Assembly: GCA_963205005.1 (NCBI GenBank)
Contig: CAUJHW010000066.1
Coordinates: 1-45,519 of the forward strand
Direction of reading: 5' to 3'
DNA length: 45,519 bases
Origin: Pseudomonadota bacterium
GTDB taxonomy: Bacteria; Pseudomonadota; Alphaproteobacteria; Caulobacterales; Caulobacteraceae
The position numbers and the translations under genes were made by a program. A model generated the notes under the pieces. It saw only the letters and a program-made list of their open reading frames with translations. It did not search any database and was not told where the DNA came from. Positions 36,704-44,555 of this stretch are shown piece by piece. Position 1 is the first letter of the stretch. Every line of letters starts with the position of its first letter.

Positions 36704-38815
36704 ATGGCCAAGACTCCCACGTCCAGCGGCGCGCCGCGCGCCGCCACGCCCGCCTCCGTCACGCCGGTCGGCGGCGAGACGCACCAGACCGCCACGGCCC
36801 CGGAGGACCGGCTGACCACCAACTTCGGTGTCCCGGTCAGCGACGACCAGAACTCGCTGAAGGCCGGTCCCCGCGGCCCCTCGCTGCTCGAGGACTTCGT
36901 CCTGCGCGAGAAGATCCAGCACTTCGACCACGAACGGATACCCGAGCGCATCGTCCATGCCCGCGGCTCGGCGGCGCATGGCTATTTCGAGCTGACCAAG
37001 TCACTGTCGAAATACACCCGCGCGAAGATCCTGACCGAGGTCGGCAAGCGCACCGACGTGTTCGCCCGCTTCTCCACCGTCGCCGGCGGCGCCGGATCGG
37101 TGGACACCCCGCGCGACGTCCGCGGCTTCGCGGTGAAGTTCTACACCGTGGAGGGTAACTGGGACCTGGTGGGCAACAACATCCCGGTCTTCTTCATCCA
37201 GGACGCCATCAAGTTCCCTGACCTGATCCACGCCGTGAAGATGGAAGCCGACCGCGGCTATCCCCAGGCCGCCAGCGCCCACGACACCTTCTGGGACTTC
37301 ATCGGCCTGATGCCAGAGAGCACCCACATGATCATGTGGGCCATGTCCGACCGCACCATCCCGCGCTCCCTGCGGATGATGGAGGGCTTCGGCGTCAACA
37401 CCTTCCGGCTGGTGAACGACGCCGACGAGGCGACCTTCGTGAAGTTCCACTGGCGGCCGAAGCTCGGGACCCAGTCCACCTGCTGGGATGAGGCGGTGAA
37501 GATCGCCGGCGCCGATCCGGACTTCCACCGCCGCGACCTTCACGAGACCATCGCCGGCGGCGCCTTTCCGGAGTGGGAGTTCGGCGTCCAGCTGCTGAGC
37601 CAGGCCGAGGCCGACGCCCTGCCCTTCGACATCCTCGACGCCACCAAGCTGATCCCGGAGGAGCTGGTTCCGATCCAGGTGATCGGCCGCATGGTGCTGG
37701 ACCGCAACCCGGACAACTTCTTCGCCGAGACCGAGCAGGCCGCCTTTCTGCCCACCAACATGCCGCCGGGCATCGACGCCTCTGAGGATCCGCTGCTGCA
37801 GGGCCGGCTGTTCTCCTACCAGGACACCCAGCTGTCGCGGCTGGGCAGCGTCAACTTCCACCAGCTGCCGATCAACCAGGCGAAGGGCTGCCCGTTCCAG
37901 AACCTGCAGCGCGACGGCCACATGCAGATGCAGGTCCCCAGGGGTCGGGCCAACTATGAACCCAACAGCCTGGCCGAGGCCGGCGAGATCGGCGGTCCGC
38001 GCGAGGATCCGCGCGGCGGCTTCCGCACCGCGCCGGCGTCGGTGGAGGGCGCCAAGGTGCGCCTGCGCGCCGAGACCTTCGCCGACCACTACAGCCAGGC
38101 CCGGCTGTTCTATCGTTCGCAGACCGACATCGAGCAGGCCCACCTGGCCAGCGCCCTGGTCTTCGAGCTGTCCAAGTGCAGCATCGCCCACGTCCGCCTG
38201 CGCATCCTGGCCAACCTGCAGAACGTCGACGCCGACCTCGCGGCCCGCGTGGCCGCCGGGCTGAACATGGACTTGCCCCAGCCGTCCGCCCCCGCCGTCG
38301 CGCCCCGGGACATGGACGCCTCGCCGATGCTGCGGATCGTCGGCAAGTACCCGCCCACGCTTGAGGGCCGCGCGGTGGGCATCCTGGTCACCGACGGCGC
38401 CGACGGGGCGGTCGTCAATGCCGTCCGCGCGGCGGTTGAAGGCGAAGGCGCCTCGATCAAGATCATCGCCCCCAGGATCGGCGGCGTGACGCTCAAGGGC
38501 GGCAAGGCCCTGGCGGCCGACGGCCAGCTGGCCGGGACGCCCTCGGTGCTGTTCGACGCCGTCGCCCTGGTCTTTTCGGCCGAGGGCTGCGCCGATCTGC
38601 TGGGCGAGAGCGCGGCGGTGGACTTCGTCACCAACGCCTTCGTCCACCTGAAGGCCATCGGCTACACGCCGGAAGCCCAGCCTCTGCTGGCCCGGGCCGG
38701 CATCCAGCCTGACGACGGCGTGGTCGACCTGAAGGCGGCGGGCGCCGAGGCCTTCCCGCCGCCGGCCCGCACCCGCCAGTGGGCCCGCGAACCGGCGGTG
38801 CGCAAGCTGGCCTGA
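36704..38815 (+). CDS. katE: large-subunit (clade 2, HPII-type) catalase
   Basis: A 703-residue catalase. Catalytic His85 (RIVHARG), Asn158 (VGNNIPVFF) and proximal heme ligand Tyr372 ([12 protein letters not shown]) are present. The long N-terminal arm and the C-terminal flavodoxin-like domain from about residue 548 ([37 protein letters not shown]) define the large clade-2 catalases. The ATG at 36704 has AGGGA before it. Divergent from matB with about 140 bases between. It would protect against peroxide, including that made by the flavin and oxygenase enzymes here, though it may simply be a stress gene. Confidence 0.95.
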   Translation: MAKTPTSSGAPRAATPASVTPVGGETHQTATAPEDRLTTNFGVPVSDDQNSLKAGPRGPSLLEDFVLREKIQHFDHERIPERIVHARGSAAHGYFELTKSLSKYTRAKILTEVGKRTDVFARFSTVAGGAGSVDTPRDVRGFAVKFYTVEGNWDLVGNNIPVFFIQDAIKFPDLIHAVKMEADRGYPQAASAHDTFWDFIGLMPESTHMIMWAMSDRTIPRSLRMMEGFGVNTFRLVNDADEATFVKFHWRPKLGTQSTCWDEAVKIAGADPDFHRRDLHETIAGGAFPEWEFGVQLLSQAEADALPFDILDATKLIPEELVPIQVIGRMVLDRNPDNFFAETEQAAFLPTNMPPGIDASEDPLLQGRLFSYQDTQLSRLGSVNFHQLPINQAKGCPFQNLQRDGHMQMQVPRGRANYEPNSLAEAGEIGGPREDPRGGFRTAPASVEGAKVRLRAETFADHYSQARLFYRSQTDIEQAHLASALVFELSKCSIAHVRLRILANLQNVDADLAARVAAGLNMDLPQPSAPAVAPRDMDASPMLRIVGKYPPTLEGRAVGILVTDGADGAVVNAVRAAVEGEGASIKIIAPRIGGVTLKGGKALAADGQLAGTPSVLFDAVALVFSAEGCADLLGESAAVDFVTNAFVHLKAIGYTPEAQPLLARAGIQPDDGVVDLKAAGAEAFPPPARTRQWAREPAVRKLA

Positions 38816-38819
38816 CCGG

Positions 38820-40073
38820 TCAGCCGACCGCGTAGCCGGGCTTTGCGTTCAGGGCGGCGGGGTCGAAGCCGGCGACGCGCTTGTAGTCGGCCGCGATCGC
38901 CGCCCGCTCCGCCATCGGCAGGCGGGCGTCCAGGTCGTCGCCGGGCTCCGGCGCACGTTCGAAGGCCAGGTCCATGACCCGGTCGGGGCCCTGGGCGCGG
39001 TTCATCAGCACGATCCGCGCGGTCGCCTCCCGCCGCTCGGCCTCGTAGGCGGCAAGCGCGGTGTCGACGTCTGGCCCCCGGTGCAGGTGATAGGCCAGTG
39101 CGCGGGCGTCGATGATCGCCTGCGTCGCCCCGTTCGACCCGATCGGATACATCGGGTGGGCCGCGTCCCCCATCAGGGTCGCCCGCCCGAAGGTCCAGCG
39201 GGGCAGCGGATCACGGTCGACCATCGGGAACTCATAGAGGCTCCCGGCCGAGCGGATGATCGCCGGCACGTCAATGCCCGGCCAGCGCCAGTCGGCGAAG
39301 GGTCCCAGGATGGCCTCCGGATCGCCTGGCCGGTTCCAGTCCTCGCGCGCCGGCGTGTCGCCGGTCTCGGCCTTGAGGTCGCAGATCCAGTTCAGCAGGG
39401 TCTCGCCGGTCTGGGCGTCCTGCTCGATCGGATAGGCCACGAACTTCTGCCGCGAATGACCCGACCACAGCATGGTCCCGGCCAGGGGATAGTCCTGCAG
39501 TCGCGCCGTCGAGCGCCACAGCGTCACCCGGTTCCACTTCGGCAACCCCTCGCCCGGATAGAACCGGCGGCGGACCACCGAGTGGATGCCGTCGGCGGCG
39601 ATCATCAGGTCGGCGGTCTCGCTGCCCCGTCCCGCGCCATCGCGCCCGGTGAAGCGGGCCGTCACCCCGCCCTCGTGCAGCTCGAAGTCGCTGAGGGCGT
39701 GATCGAATTTCACCGAATCCGGCCCCAGGCGCTCCCGCACCCTGTCCAGCAGCATCATCTGCAGCCGGCCGCGATGAATGGCGATCTGCGGCCAGGCGTA
39801 GCCGGCGGCCAGCCCGCGCGGTTCGCGCCAGATCTCCCGGCCATGCCGCGTCAGATAGACCAGCTCGCCGATGTCCACCCCCAGCGCCTGCACGTCGCCC
39901 AGCAGCCCCAGCGCGGTCAGCTCGCGGGTGGCGTGCGGCAGGAGATTGATCCCCACCCCCAGCGGCGCGGGCCGGGCCACAGCCTCGCAGACGACCGGCC
40001 GGAACCCCGCGGCGTGCAGGCTGAGCGCCGTGGTCAGCCCGCCGATCCCGGCGCCGATGATCAGAATACGCAT
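38820..40073 (-). CDS. FAD-dependent monooxygenase (PhzS/salicylate-hydroxylase-like)
   Basis: A 417-residue class A flavoprotein monooxygenase: N-terminal GxGxxG (IIGAGIGGLTTALSLHAAG), the DG motif (LMIAADGIHSVVRR) and the GD motif (LMGDAAHPMYPIGSNGATQAIIDARAL). The GVGINLLPHATREL segment and the length fit the PhzS-like flavin-dependent oxidoreductases. It would hydroxylate an aromatic ring using NAD(P)H and O2. The substrate is unknown; a protocatechuate precursor is possible. Its end lies 4 bases from the catalase stop (convergent). Weak ribosome site before the ATG. Confidence 0.88.
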   Translation of the reverse strand: MRILIIGAGIGGLTTALSLHAAGFRPVVCEAVARPAPLGVGINLLPHATRELTALGLLGDVQALGVDIGELVYLTRHGREIWREPRGLAAGYAWPQIAIHRGRLQMMLLDRVRERLGPDSVKFDHALSDFELHEGGVTARFTGRDGAGRGSETADLMIAADGIHSVVRRRFYPGEGLPKWNRVTLWRSTARLQDYPLAGTMLWSGHSRQKFVAYPIEQDAQTGETLLNWICDLKAETGDTPAREDWNRPGDPEAILGPFADWRWPGIDVPAIIRSAGSLYEFPMVDRDPLPRWTFGRATLMGDAAHPMYPIGSNGATQAIIDARALAYHLHRGPDVDTALAAYEAERREATARIVLMNRAQGPDRVMDLAFERAPEPGDDLDARLPMAERAAIAADYKRVAGFDPAALNAKPGYAVG

Positions 40074-40178
40074 GAGAGGTCCCGCACGGCCAAACGAGCC
40101 CGCATCCTAGGCCGCGAACTTCCCCGCCGTCTTCTGGACGATGCCGGTTGAAGGCTGCTGCGAAGGCGCAAGGCCGAA

Positions 40179-40202
40179 GCGCTGCTGGTGGGCCCGGCAG
40201 GA
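40179..40202 (+). repeat. left attachment-site candidate
   Basis: GCGCTGCTGGT-GGG-CCCGGCAGGA. Except for one base and the central GGG it is identical to 44215-44235. Its TGGTGGGCCCGGCAGGA part reads on the minus strand like the CCA end and acceptor stem of a tRNA, a common integration target, but no tRNA body follows on the right. Confidence 0.55.
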
Positions 40203-40265
40203 AACTAACTACCGACACTTTCAGCTTAATAAAAACAGCTACTTAGGAGGTCTGCACACCTCGAT

Positions 40266-40287
40266 TGTGTTACAGCGCTGTGTCACA
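40266..40287 (+). repeat. paired TGTGTYACA repeats near left end
   Basis: TGTGTTACA (40266-40274) and TGTGTCACA (40279-40287), 4 bases apart. A third copy, TGTGTCACA, lies at 44147-44155 near the integrase. The placement at both ends of the element fits arm-type integrase binding sites or an operator; not tested. Confidence 0.4.
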
Positions 40288-40414
40288 GATGGGAAGCCCA
40301 ATGTGGGTTCCGGGGCGGGACACGAACAGCAGTTCCAAATCGCCGAGCCTAGGTCGTTCCGTCAATCTCCCAACGAGGATAACGTGATGGTCAAGCTTCC
40401 GGAGCACACAGGCT

Positions 40415-40891
40415 ATGCGCTCGAAAATGCTGCTTCTAGTCGCCTGTGCCCTAACTTTGCCTGGGTGCGACCAGTCCCGGCGCACCGTTGGTCGGAGCTA
40501 CAATGAGTGTCTATTGATCAACCTCAAGTCCGGCGCTGGCGGGGCTGCGGGACTGGTCTATCAAGCCTGTAGGCGTGAGTTTGAACGACCTAAGGCGCTG
40601 CCTCTTGAAGGCACGTTCAAGCTCGTAAAGCCCAGCTACGGACCGCATCGATTGGAGGGCTTCATCCGAAACCCAAGCGATGATGAAATTGCGACCGCCG
40701 AAAAAGTGACGATCACCTTCTACAAAGACGCCAGCGCAAAAGAGGAGGTTGCCACATACTCGTGGGATTTGATGCAAGACATTGAGCCAAATGCGACCGC
40801 ACCGGTGACGCTCAACCTAGATACAGTTTCACCTTCTGACGCGTTCCTGACCCATTCTGCAGGAACCCATGCAATCGCTGCGCGGCGATGA
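40415..40891 (+). CDS. island lipoprotein with FxLYD-like domain
   Basis: A 158-residue lipoprotein: MRSKMLLLVACALTLPGC with lipobox LPGC, the lipidated Cys at residue 18. The mature part after about residue 65 reads GTFKLVKPSYGPHRLEGFIRNPSDDEIATAEKVTITFYKDASAKEEVATYSWDLMQDIEPNATAPVTLNL, the strand pattern of FxLYD-type beta-sandwich domains that decorate secreted proteins. There is no strong ribosome site. Function unknown; it may be a passenger of the island or a surface-exclusion factor. It lies 164 bases before the nuclease gene on the same strand. Confidence 0.6.
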   Translation: MRSKMLLLVACALTLPGCDQSRRTVGRSYNECLLINLKSGAGGAAGLVYQACRREFERPKALPLEGTFKLVKPSYGPHRLEGFIRNPSDDEIATAEKVTITFYKDASAKEEVATYSWDLMQDIEPNATAPVTLNLDTVSPSDAFLTHSAGTHAIAARR

Positions 40892-41055
40892 GTGCGCCAA
40901 GTCTCTGGGCCGATGGTCGGGCAAGCGTGCGATGTGCATCGCTGACCATCGGACCCATGATCGCGTCGCCGCGATCTGTCGGATCGAGGGCCGTAGCATC
41001 GGCGACATGATGCGATCGGCGGGCGTGCGCGAAGGTGGCAACGGGCGATAGAACC

Positions 41056-42153
41056 ATGGACTACAGAGCGGTAACGAGCCGCAAGGCCGTGATCGACGCG
41101 ATCCAGGAGTGCGACCGGCTCGGGCGCGAAGCGTTCCAGGAGCGCTACGGGTTCGGAGCGTCTAAGACCTACTATCTGCGCTTCGGCGGCAACGAATACG
41201 ATAGCAAGCCGATCATCGCGGTAGCGCACAAATACCAGTTCCCCGACGAGGGAGCCCTAAGAAACGAATTTTCGGGTGGCAGGAATCATGCTGCCCGCCA
41301 TCTCGTTCGTCTCGGTTTTGAAGTCGATGGCCTGAAGCCGGGGCCAAACGATTGGACGCTCGACGAAGTGGAGCTGGTGGTCGGCGAGTACTTCGACCTC
41401 TTCGAACGCGACCGCGCCGGAGAGCACGCGAACAAGGCGGCGCACTATGCTGCCGTCGCCAGGCGGCTCCCACGGCGCAATGAGGGCGCGGTCAGCCGGA
41501 AGTATGGAAACATCAGCGCGACGCTGCGGAAGCTTGAGCTTCCTTGGGTCCCCGGCGTCACGCCTCAAGACAATCGCCAGGCCCTGCTCGTTGCGGTGGT
41601 GATCGACTGGATTGCCGATCACCCCGACTTCTTCTCAGATGCACCGGTGCAGAAGCGGTCGCCGCCCACGATCGCCGCTGGCGTCGAGGTCGACCCGCCG
41701 AGCGGAGCGCAGTTTGACGCCGCCTCAGACGCGCGGCGGGCGTCGCGAGTTGACTTCGCTAAGCGTGACGAGCGGAACCGCAAGCTCGGTCGTGCCGGCG
41801 AAGAGTGGGCAGTCGAGTACTTGAAGCAGGAGCTTCGGGACGCCGGGCGCGCAGATCTAGCCGATGGAGTGCGATGGGTTGCTGACCTTGAGGGCGATGG
41901 GCTGGGCTACGACATCGCGTCCTTCGACGTTGCGGGCAAAGAGTTGTTCGTGGAGGTCAAGACGACGAATGGCGCCGTCGGCGCGCCCTTCTTGCTGACC
42001 CGCAACGAGTTAAGCGCCTCTGAAGCCATGCCGGGCTACGTCCTCCTCCGGCTGTTCGACTTTGGAGGTACGCCGCGGTTCTATCGGCTGGAAGGCAACC
42101 TTCGCGAACGCTGCCATCTCGATCCGCAACTCTATCGCGCCCGACCGGCCTGA
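41056..42153 (+). CDS. predicted restriction nuclease: ScoMcrA-like N-terminal head + DUF3883 (PD-(D/E)XK) domain
   Basis: A 365-residue protein. Residues 1-90 (MDYRAVTSRKAVIDAIQECDRLG, FGASKTYYLRFGGNEYDSKPIIAVAHKYQFP, GGRNHAARHLVRLGFEV) resemble the N-terminal head of ScoMcrA-type modification-dependent endonucleases. Residues about 95-195 (LVVGEYFDLFERDRAG, NEGAVSRKYGNISATLRKLELPWVPG, NRQ) match a helical module common in HNH and DUF3883 restriction proteins. Residues about 235-340 form a DUF3883 domain with a nuclease-like core: AGEEWAVEYLKQEL, DGLGYDIASF and LFVEVKTTNG, giving Asp then Glu-x-Lys. It would cut modified or foreign DNA. ATG at 41056 rather than the upstream in-frame start at 41035, because homologues begin at this MDYR block. 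No methylase partner is present. Confidence 0.75.
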   Translation: MDYRAVTSRKAVIDAIQECDRLGREAFQERYGFGASKTYYLRFGGNEYDSKPIIAVAHKYQFPDEGALRNEFSGGRNHAARHLVRLGFEVDGLKPGPNDWTLDEVELVVGEYFDLFERDRAGEHANKAAHYAAVARRLPRRNEGAVSRKYGNISATLRKLELPWVPGVTPQDNRQALLVAVVIDWIADHPDFFSDAPVQKRSPPTIAAGVEVDPPSGAQFDAASDARRASRVDFAKRDERNRKLGRAGEEWAVEYLKQELRDAGRADLADGVRWVADLEGDGLGYDIASFDVAGKELFVEVKTTNGAVGAPFLLTRNELSASEAMPGYVLLRLFDFGGTPRFYRLEGNLRERCHLDPQLYRARPA

Positions 42154-42187
42154 GAAGCTCTGCATAGAGCGTTGCCTGCGCCCGGGC

Positions 42188-42454
42188 TCAGCTGCTCGCC
42201 GGCGGCCATCCGCGCAAACTCAGGCGAGCCGGAACGCCGACCCTATAGCAGGCGAAGTCGAGCCGAGATTGAAGGTTGCCGAACGCGCGGCCGAACTTTG
42301 CAAGGTCACTCCAACCCAGAACTGCCGCCGCATCGGCGTTGGTAAACGGCCTAATGCGGCCTGATGGGTCACGGCGAGACTTCAGCCAGTCGAGGATTTC
42401 ACGCCCCAAAGATACTTCCCACAACTCAAGCTTGCTCGCTAACGTGCGAGCCAT
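42188..42454 (-). CDS. small hypothetical protein downstream of integrase
   Basis: An 88-residue protein starting MARTLASKLELWEVSLGREILDWLKSRRDPSGRIRPFTNADAAAVLGWSDLAKFGRAFGNLQSRLDFACY. It is helix-rich with an ADAAAVLGWSDLAKFGRAFGNLQSRL stretch that could be a winged-helix or HTH element. The ATG at 42454 lies inside the end of the integrase gene (16-base overlap), suggesting coupling; a GTG at 42469 is an alternative. It could be an excision or regulatory factor, but I recognise no family. Convergent with the nuclease gene 35 bases away. Confidence 0.5.
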   Translation of the reverse strand: MARTLASKLELWEVSLGREILDWLKSRRDPSGRIRPFTNADAAAVLGWSDLAKFGRAFGNLQSRLDFACYRVGVPARLSLRGWPPASS

Positions 42455-44133
42455 TGGGGAGCGAAGCACGTGACAAGGTTGCCATAGCGGGACGCTTGAT
42501 TGATCGTTGCCCAGCCACCCAAAGCCCGCGTCGTCTCATCCCCGATTTCCGCGAGGGCGCAAGCATCCTTGAAGCCGTGCCGGAAGCTATGGAACACCAG
42601 CGAGCGTTCCGTGAAGCCTAGGCCCTTTTTGTAACGCCCGAACCATTTCGAGAACTCGTGGGAATAATTGAGCTTTGGGCCCGGCATCAGGTCTGGAAAG
42701 AGGCGCGCTTGGTTGCCCTGCCGCTCCACGAAATCAAGGAACCCGGCGCTGATGAGGGCGGGATGCAAGGGGAGGATGCGCTCGCTCGCGGCGGTCTTCA
42801 GACGCTTGTCTTCGACCCGCTCACCACGGGCGTCGAACTCTGAGAGATTGAGACACGTCACGCCGCCAACATCGATCACGTCCTCAGACCGAAGTTGGCA
42901 AATCTCCCCCGCCCGCGCGCCCGTGAAAGCCGCCAATGCAGGCACCCAAAATTTGGTCGGTTGCTCCTGGCGATAGGCGGTCAGCGCTGCAAATAACTTT
43001 GTGAGTTCGTCCGGCGTGAACCCCCGTCTTTGCACTTCATTGCGACGGGTCTCGACGAGGCCCTTCGCGCTGGCGCGGACCCCCCATTCTGCATCCTGGG
43101 CCCAGCGAAGCATGGCGCTTAAGCCTTGCATGTACGACCCTACCGTGTTCGCGGCGAGCCCCTTCGCTCCACCAGCTTTCGCCACCGCCACTGCTTCGGT
43201 CAGAGTGAGCCCCTTGTAGCGCTTCAGCTTGGTCACGTTGGGAGGTAGGGCTTTGAGGAAGTTGAATACCTCTACGCAGTGAGTTCTGGAGATGGATTGC
43301 ACCGGCGTCTGCGCGCCCAGCACCTCGCGAACGACCCGGAACAACAAGCCGTATTTGCGGCCGGTGCTTTCCTCGCCGAGGAGCGCTTCCCGTTCAGCGC
43401 GGTACTGCGCGACCCATTCCTCGACGGTGTGCGCCTGCTGCCGCCCCAGACCCTCATGCGCCCCACCCAGGCCGCCCCGATTGAAGATCGGATCATGCGG
43501 CGCGTCTGACCGCTGCGTGACGTAATCGCGCGCGAGGGCGAGTTCCTGCTCCAGCGCCCGGCGCACAAGCTGACGCAGATAGACGTATTGCTCAGAGGCG
43601 CGGTCAACGACGGGGTACCGGACCTGCGTCTGGCCGCGACCCAGCTTCCTGGCTTGAGCACGGTGGCCCGCCTCGACAAGCAACTGGTCGGTCGCGTGCC
43701 CGATCGGATCGGCAACCAGGTCGGGGATGCGGAGCGCCGCAGTCTCAGCTTCTAGCTCTGCAAGAAGCTCCTCCGGACTGTCATAGGCGGAGAGGTGTGG
43801 CTGTCGGTGCCGAGACCGCTTCTCCCACCACGCAGACACAATAGCTTCGATCTCGTGGCGAGTGAGCTTGTCCAGTTTTCCAGCAGCTAGCGCGCCTTCA
43901 GCATGCCCCTGTGATTGCAACGCTGCGCGCAGAACCGTGAAGGTCCGTTCGATCTCCGCGAGCTTGGCAGGATAGCGCCTGATGGCGACCCGTTTGTCGG
44001 ATGTATCGAGGCTAAGGCGAATTTGCTCGCGTTTCTCGATATGCGTGAGATCCACAGGGACGCGCTTGCGCACATAGTAGGTGCTGCCGCGAAGGTGGAG
44101 ACCGGGATATTTGGCCAACTCAATATCGTCCAT
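42439..44133 (-). CDS. int: tyrosine recombinase (phage-type integrase)
   Basis: A 564-residue site-specific recombinase. The N-terminal LHLRGSTYYVRKRVPVDL block matches the DUF6538 arm-binding domain of alphaproteobacterial integrases; a central SAM-like core-binding domain follows (TVEEWVAQYRAERE, residues about 230-345). The catalytic domain shows Arg in TGARAGEICQL, Lys in KRLKTAASERILPL, His-x-x-Arg in FHSFRHGF, Trp in LGGWATINQ and the nucleophile Tyr in ASRYGN. ATG at 44133 sits next to the island end and the inverted repeats. Complete and probably active. Confidence 0.92.
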   Translation of the reverse strand: MDDIELAKYPGLHLRGSTYYVRKRVPVDLTHIEKREQIRLSLDTSDKRVAIRRYPAKLAEIERTFTVLRAALQSQGHAEGALAAGKLDKLTRHEIEAIVSAWWEKRSRHRQPHLSAYDSPEELLAELEAETAALRIPDLVADPIGHATDQLLVEAGHRAQARKLGRGQTQVRYPVVDRASEQYVYLRQLVRRALEQELALARDYVTQRSDAPHDPIFNRGGLGGAHEGLGRQQAHTVEEWVAQYRAEREALLGEESTGRKYGLLFRVVREVLGAQTPVQSISRTHCVEVFNFLKALPPNVTKLKRYKGLTLTEAVAVAKAGGAKGLAANTVGSYMQGLSAMLRWAQDAEWGVRASAKGLVETRRNEVQRRGFTPDELTKLFAALTAYRQEQPTKFWVPALAAFTGARAGEICQLRSEDVIDVGGVTCLNLSEFDARGERVEDKRLKTAASERILPLHPALISAGFLDFVERQGNQARLFPDLMPGPKLNYSHEFSKWFGRYKKGLGFTERSLVFHSFRHGFKDACALAEIGDETTRALGGWATINQASRYGNLVTCFAPQWLAR

Positions 44134-44155
44134 TGTGGCACGTTAATGTGTCACA
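44134..44155. promoter_or_regulatory. inverted repeat immediately upstream of integrase start
   Basis: TGTGGCAC (44134-44141) and GTGTCACA (44148-44155) form 8-base arms with one mismatch around GTTAAT. It abuts the integrase ATG and includes a TGTGTCACA copy, fitting an autoregulatory operator or an arm-type site. Confidence 0.45.
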
Positions 44156-44182
44156 GGTCGATCTGAGAAGCTGTTTTTCGTC

Positions 44183-44208
44183 AGAGAGTTGTGGGGAAAC
44201 AACTCTCT
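44183..44208. other. perfect 10-bp inverted repeat near right end
   Basis: AGAGAGTTGT-GGGGAA-ACAACTCTCT, a perfect 10-bp stem with a 6-base loop, 7 bases before the right attachment-site candidate. It could be a terminator insulating the element, or part of a folded recombination site. No T-run on either strand is adjacent. Confidence 0.55.
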
Positions 44209-44214
44209 AGGACG

Positions 44215-44235
44215 GCGCTGTTGGTCCCGGCAGGA
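44215..44235 (+). repeat. right attachment-site candidate
   Basis: GCGCTGTTGGTCCCGGCAGGA, matching the left copy at all but one of its 21 positions once a 3-base gap is allowed. The following CTCGA extends the resemblance to a tRNA T-loop on the minus strand. Marks the end of the low-GC segment. Confidence 0.55.
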
Positions 44236-44275
44236 CTCGATTTACTGAGGGAAAATTCACTTATTGATTCGAAGA

Positions 44276-44295
44276 GTACCAACGAATGTACCAAC
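44276..44295 (+). repeat. direct repeat GTACCAAC x2
   Basis: GTACCAAC at 44276-44283 and 44288-44295, 4 bases apart, just outside the right attachment site. Could be a flanking integrase-binding site or part of an older element end. Confidence 0.35.
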
Positions 44296-44353
44296 AGTCC
44301 TTGGAGCCGCTGATTGAGAGGCAGCCGGCGCCGCTTTCGACCGGGTCGGCGTC

Positions 44354-44512
44354 CTAGCGCCCGTAGTAGGCCACGCCCTCACGGTCCGCGGCGTAGAACC
44401 AGTCGTAACCTTGGTTGAGGGTGACCTGGGCGGCGCGGCGCAGCAGGTCGGTCTCGACCGCCTTGAGGGAATTGTGCCGGGACCCAAGGTAGGTCAACCG
44501 CCAGCGATCCAG
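44354..44512 (-). pseudogene. 5'-truncated CC0125/CC1285-type lipoprotein gene
   Basis: On the minus strand, about 52 codons up to TAG at 44354-44356 read a well-formed C-terminal segment: TYLGSRHNSLKAVETDLLRRAAQVTLNQGYDWFYAADREG. The VETxLLxRAAxxTLxxGYDWF block is the hallmark of Caulobacterales CC0125/CC1285-family lipoproteins. An in-frame TAG at 44513-44515 and the lack of any start or signal peptide show that the 5' part is gone. The break coincides with the palindrome at 44506-44525. Probably a remnant left by rearrangement beside the island. Confidence 0.6.
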
Positions 44513-44525
44513 CTACAGCTGGATC
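44506..44525. repeat. near-perfect 20-nt palindrome at pseudogene breakpoint
   Basis: GATCCAGCT-AC-AGCTGGATC: perfect 9-base arms with a 2-base centre. It sits where the lipoprotein remnant loses its frame and 31 bases after the end of the hydrolase gene on the minus strand. It may be a terminator or a deletion or inversion scar. Confidence 0.5.
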
Positions 44526-44555
44526 TCGCTTTGGTGTTTGGGCGCAGGGGCCGGG

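Larger units (their letters stand above)
40074..40414. other. intergenic stretch crossing the left end of the island
   Basis: This 341-base gap changes character at about 40203. The left part is GC-rich chromosome. From 40203 it becomes AT-richer (for example AGCTTAATAAAAACAGC at 40223-40239) and contains a repeat pair at 40266-40287. On the minus strand a short open frame ends at TAG 40107-40109 and is cut at the island boundary; it may be a remnant C-terminus. No complete gene is supported. Confidence 0.5.
40179..44235. mobile_element. 4-kb integrative element (integrase plus nuclease cargo)
   Basis: Bounded by near-identical repeats at 40179-40202 and 44215-44235, with a tyrosine recombinase at one end reading inward, lower GC than both flanks and codon usage different from them. 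It contains a lipoprotein gene, a predicted restriction-type nuclease, a small gene and the integrase. No replication, capsid or conjugation genes are present, so it is a satellite-type element that would rely on its integrase for movement. Confidence 0.65.

Noticed and set aside
40107..40205. Short minus-strand open frame ending at TAG 40107 and cut by the island edge
   Set aside because: Could be the C-terminus of a gene interrupted by the element, but no matching 5' part exists beyond 44235, where a stop lies just upstream in the joined frame.
40869..41051. 60-codon plus-strand frame between the island lipoprotein and the nuclease
   Set aside because: It overlaps the lipoprotein's end, has no clear ribosome site or recognisable motif. 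It could be a real small gene but the evidence is too thin.
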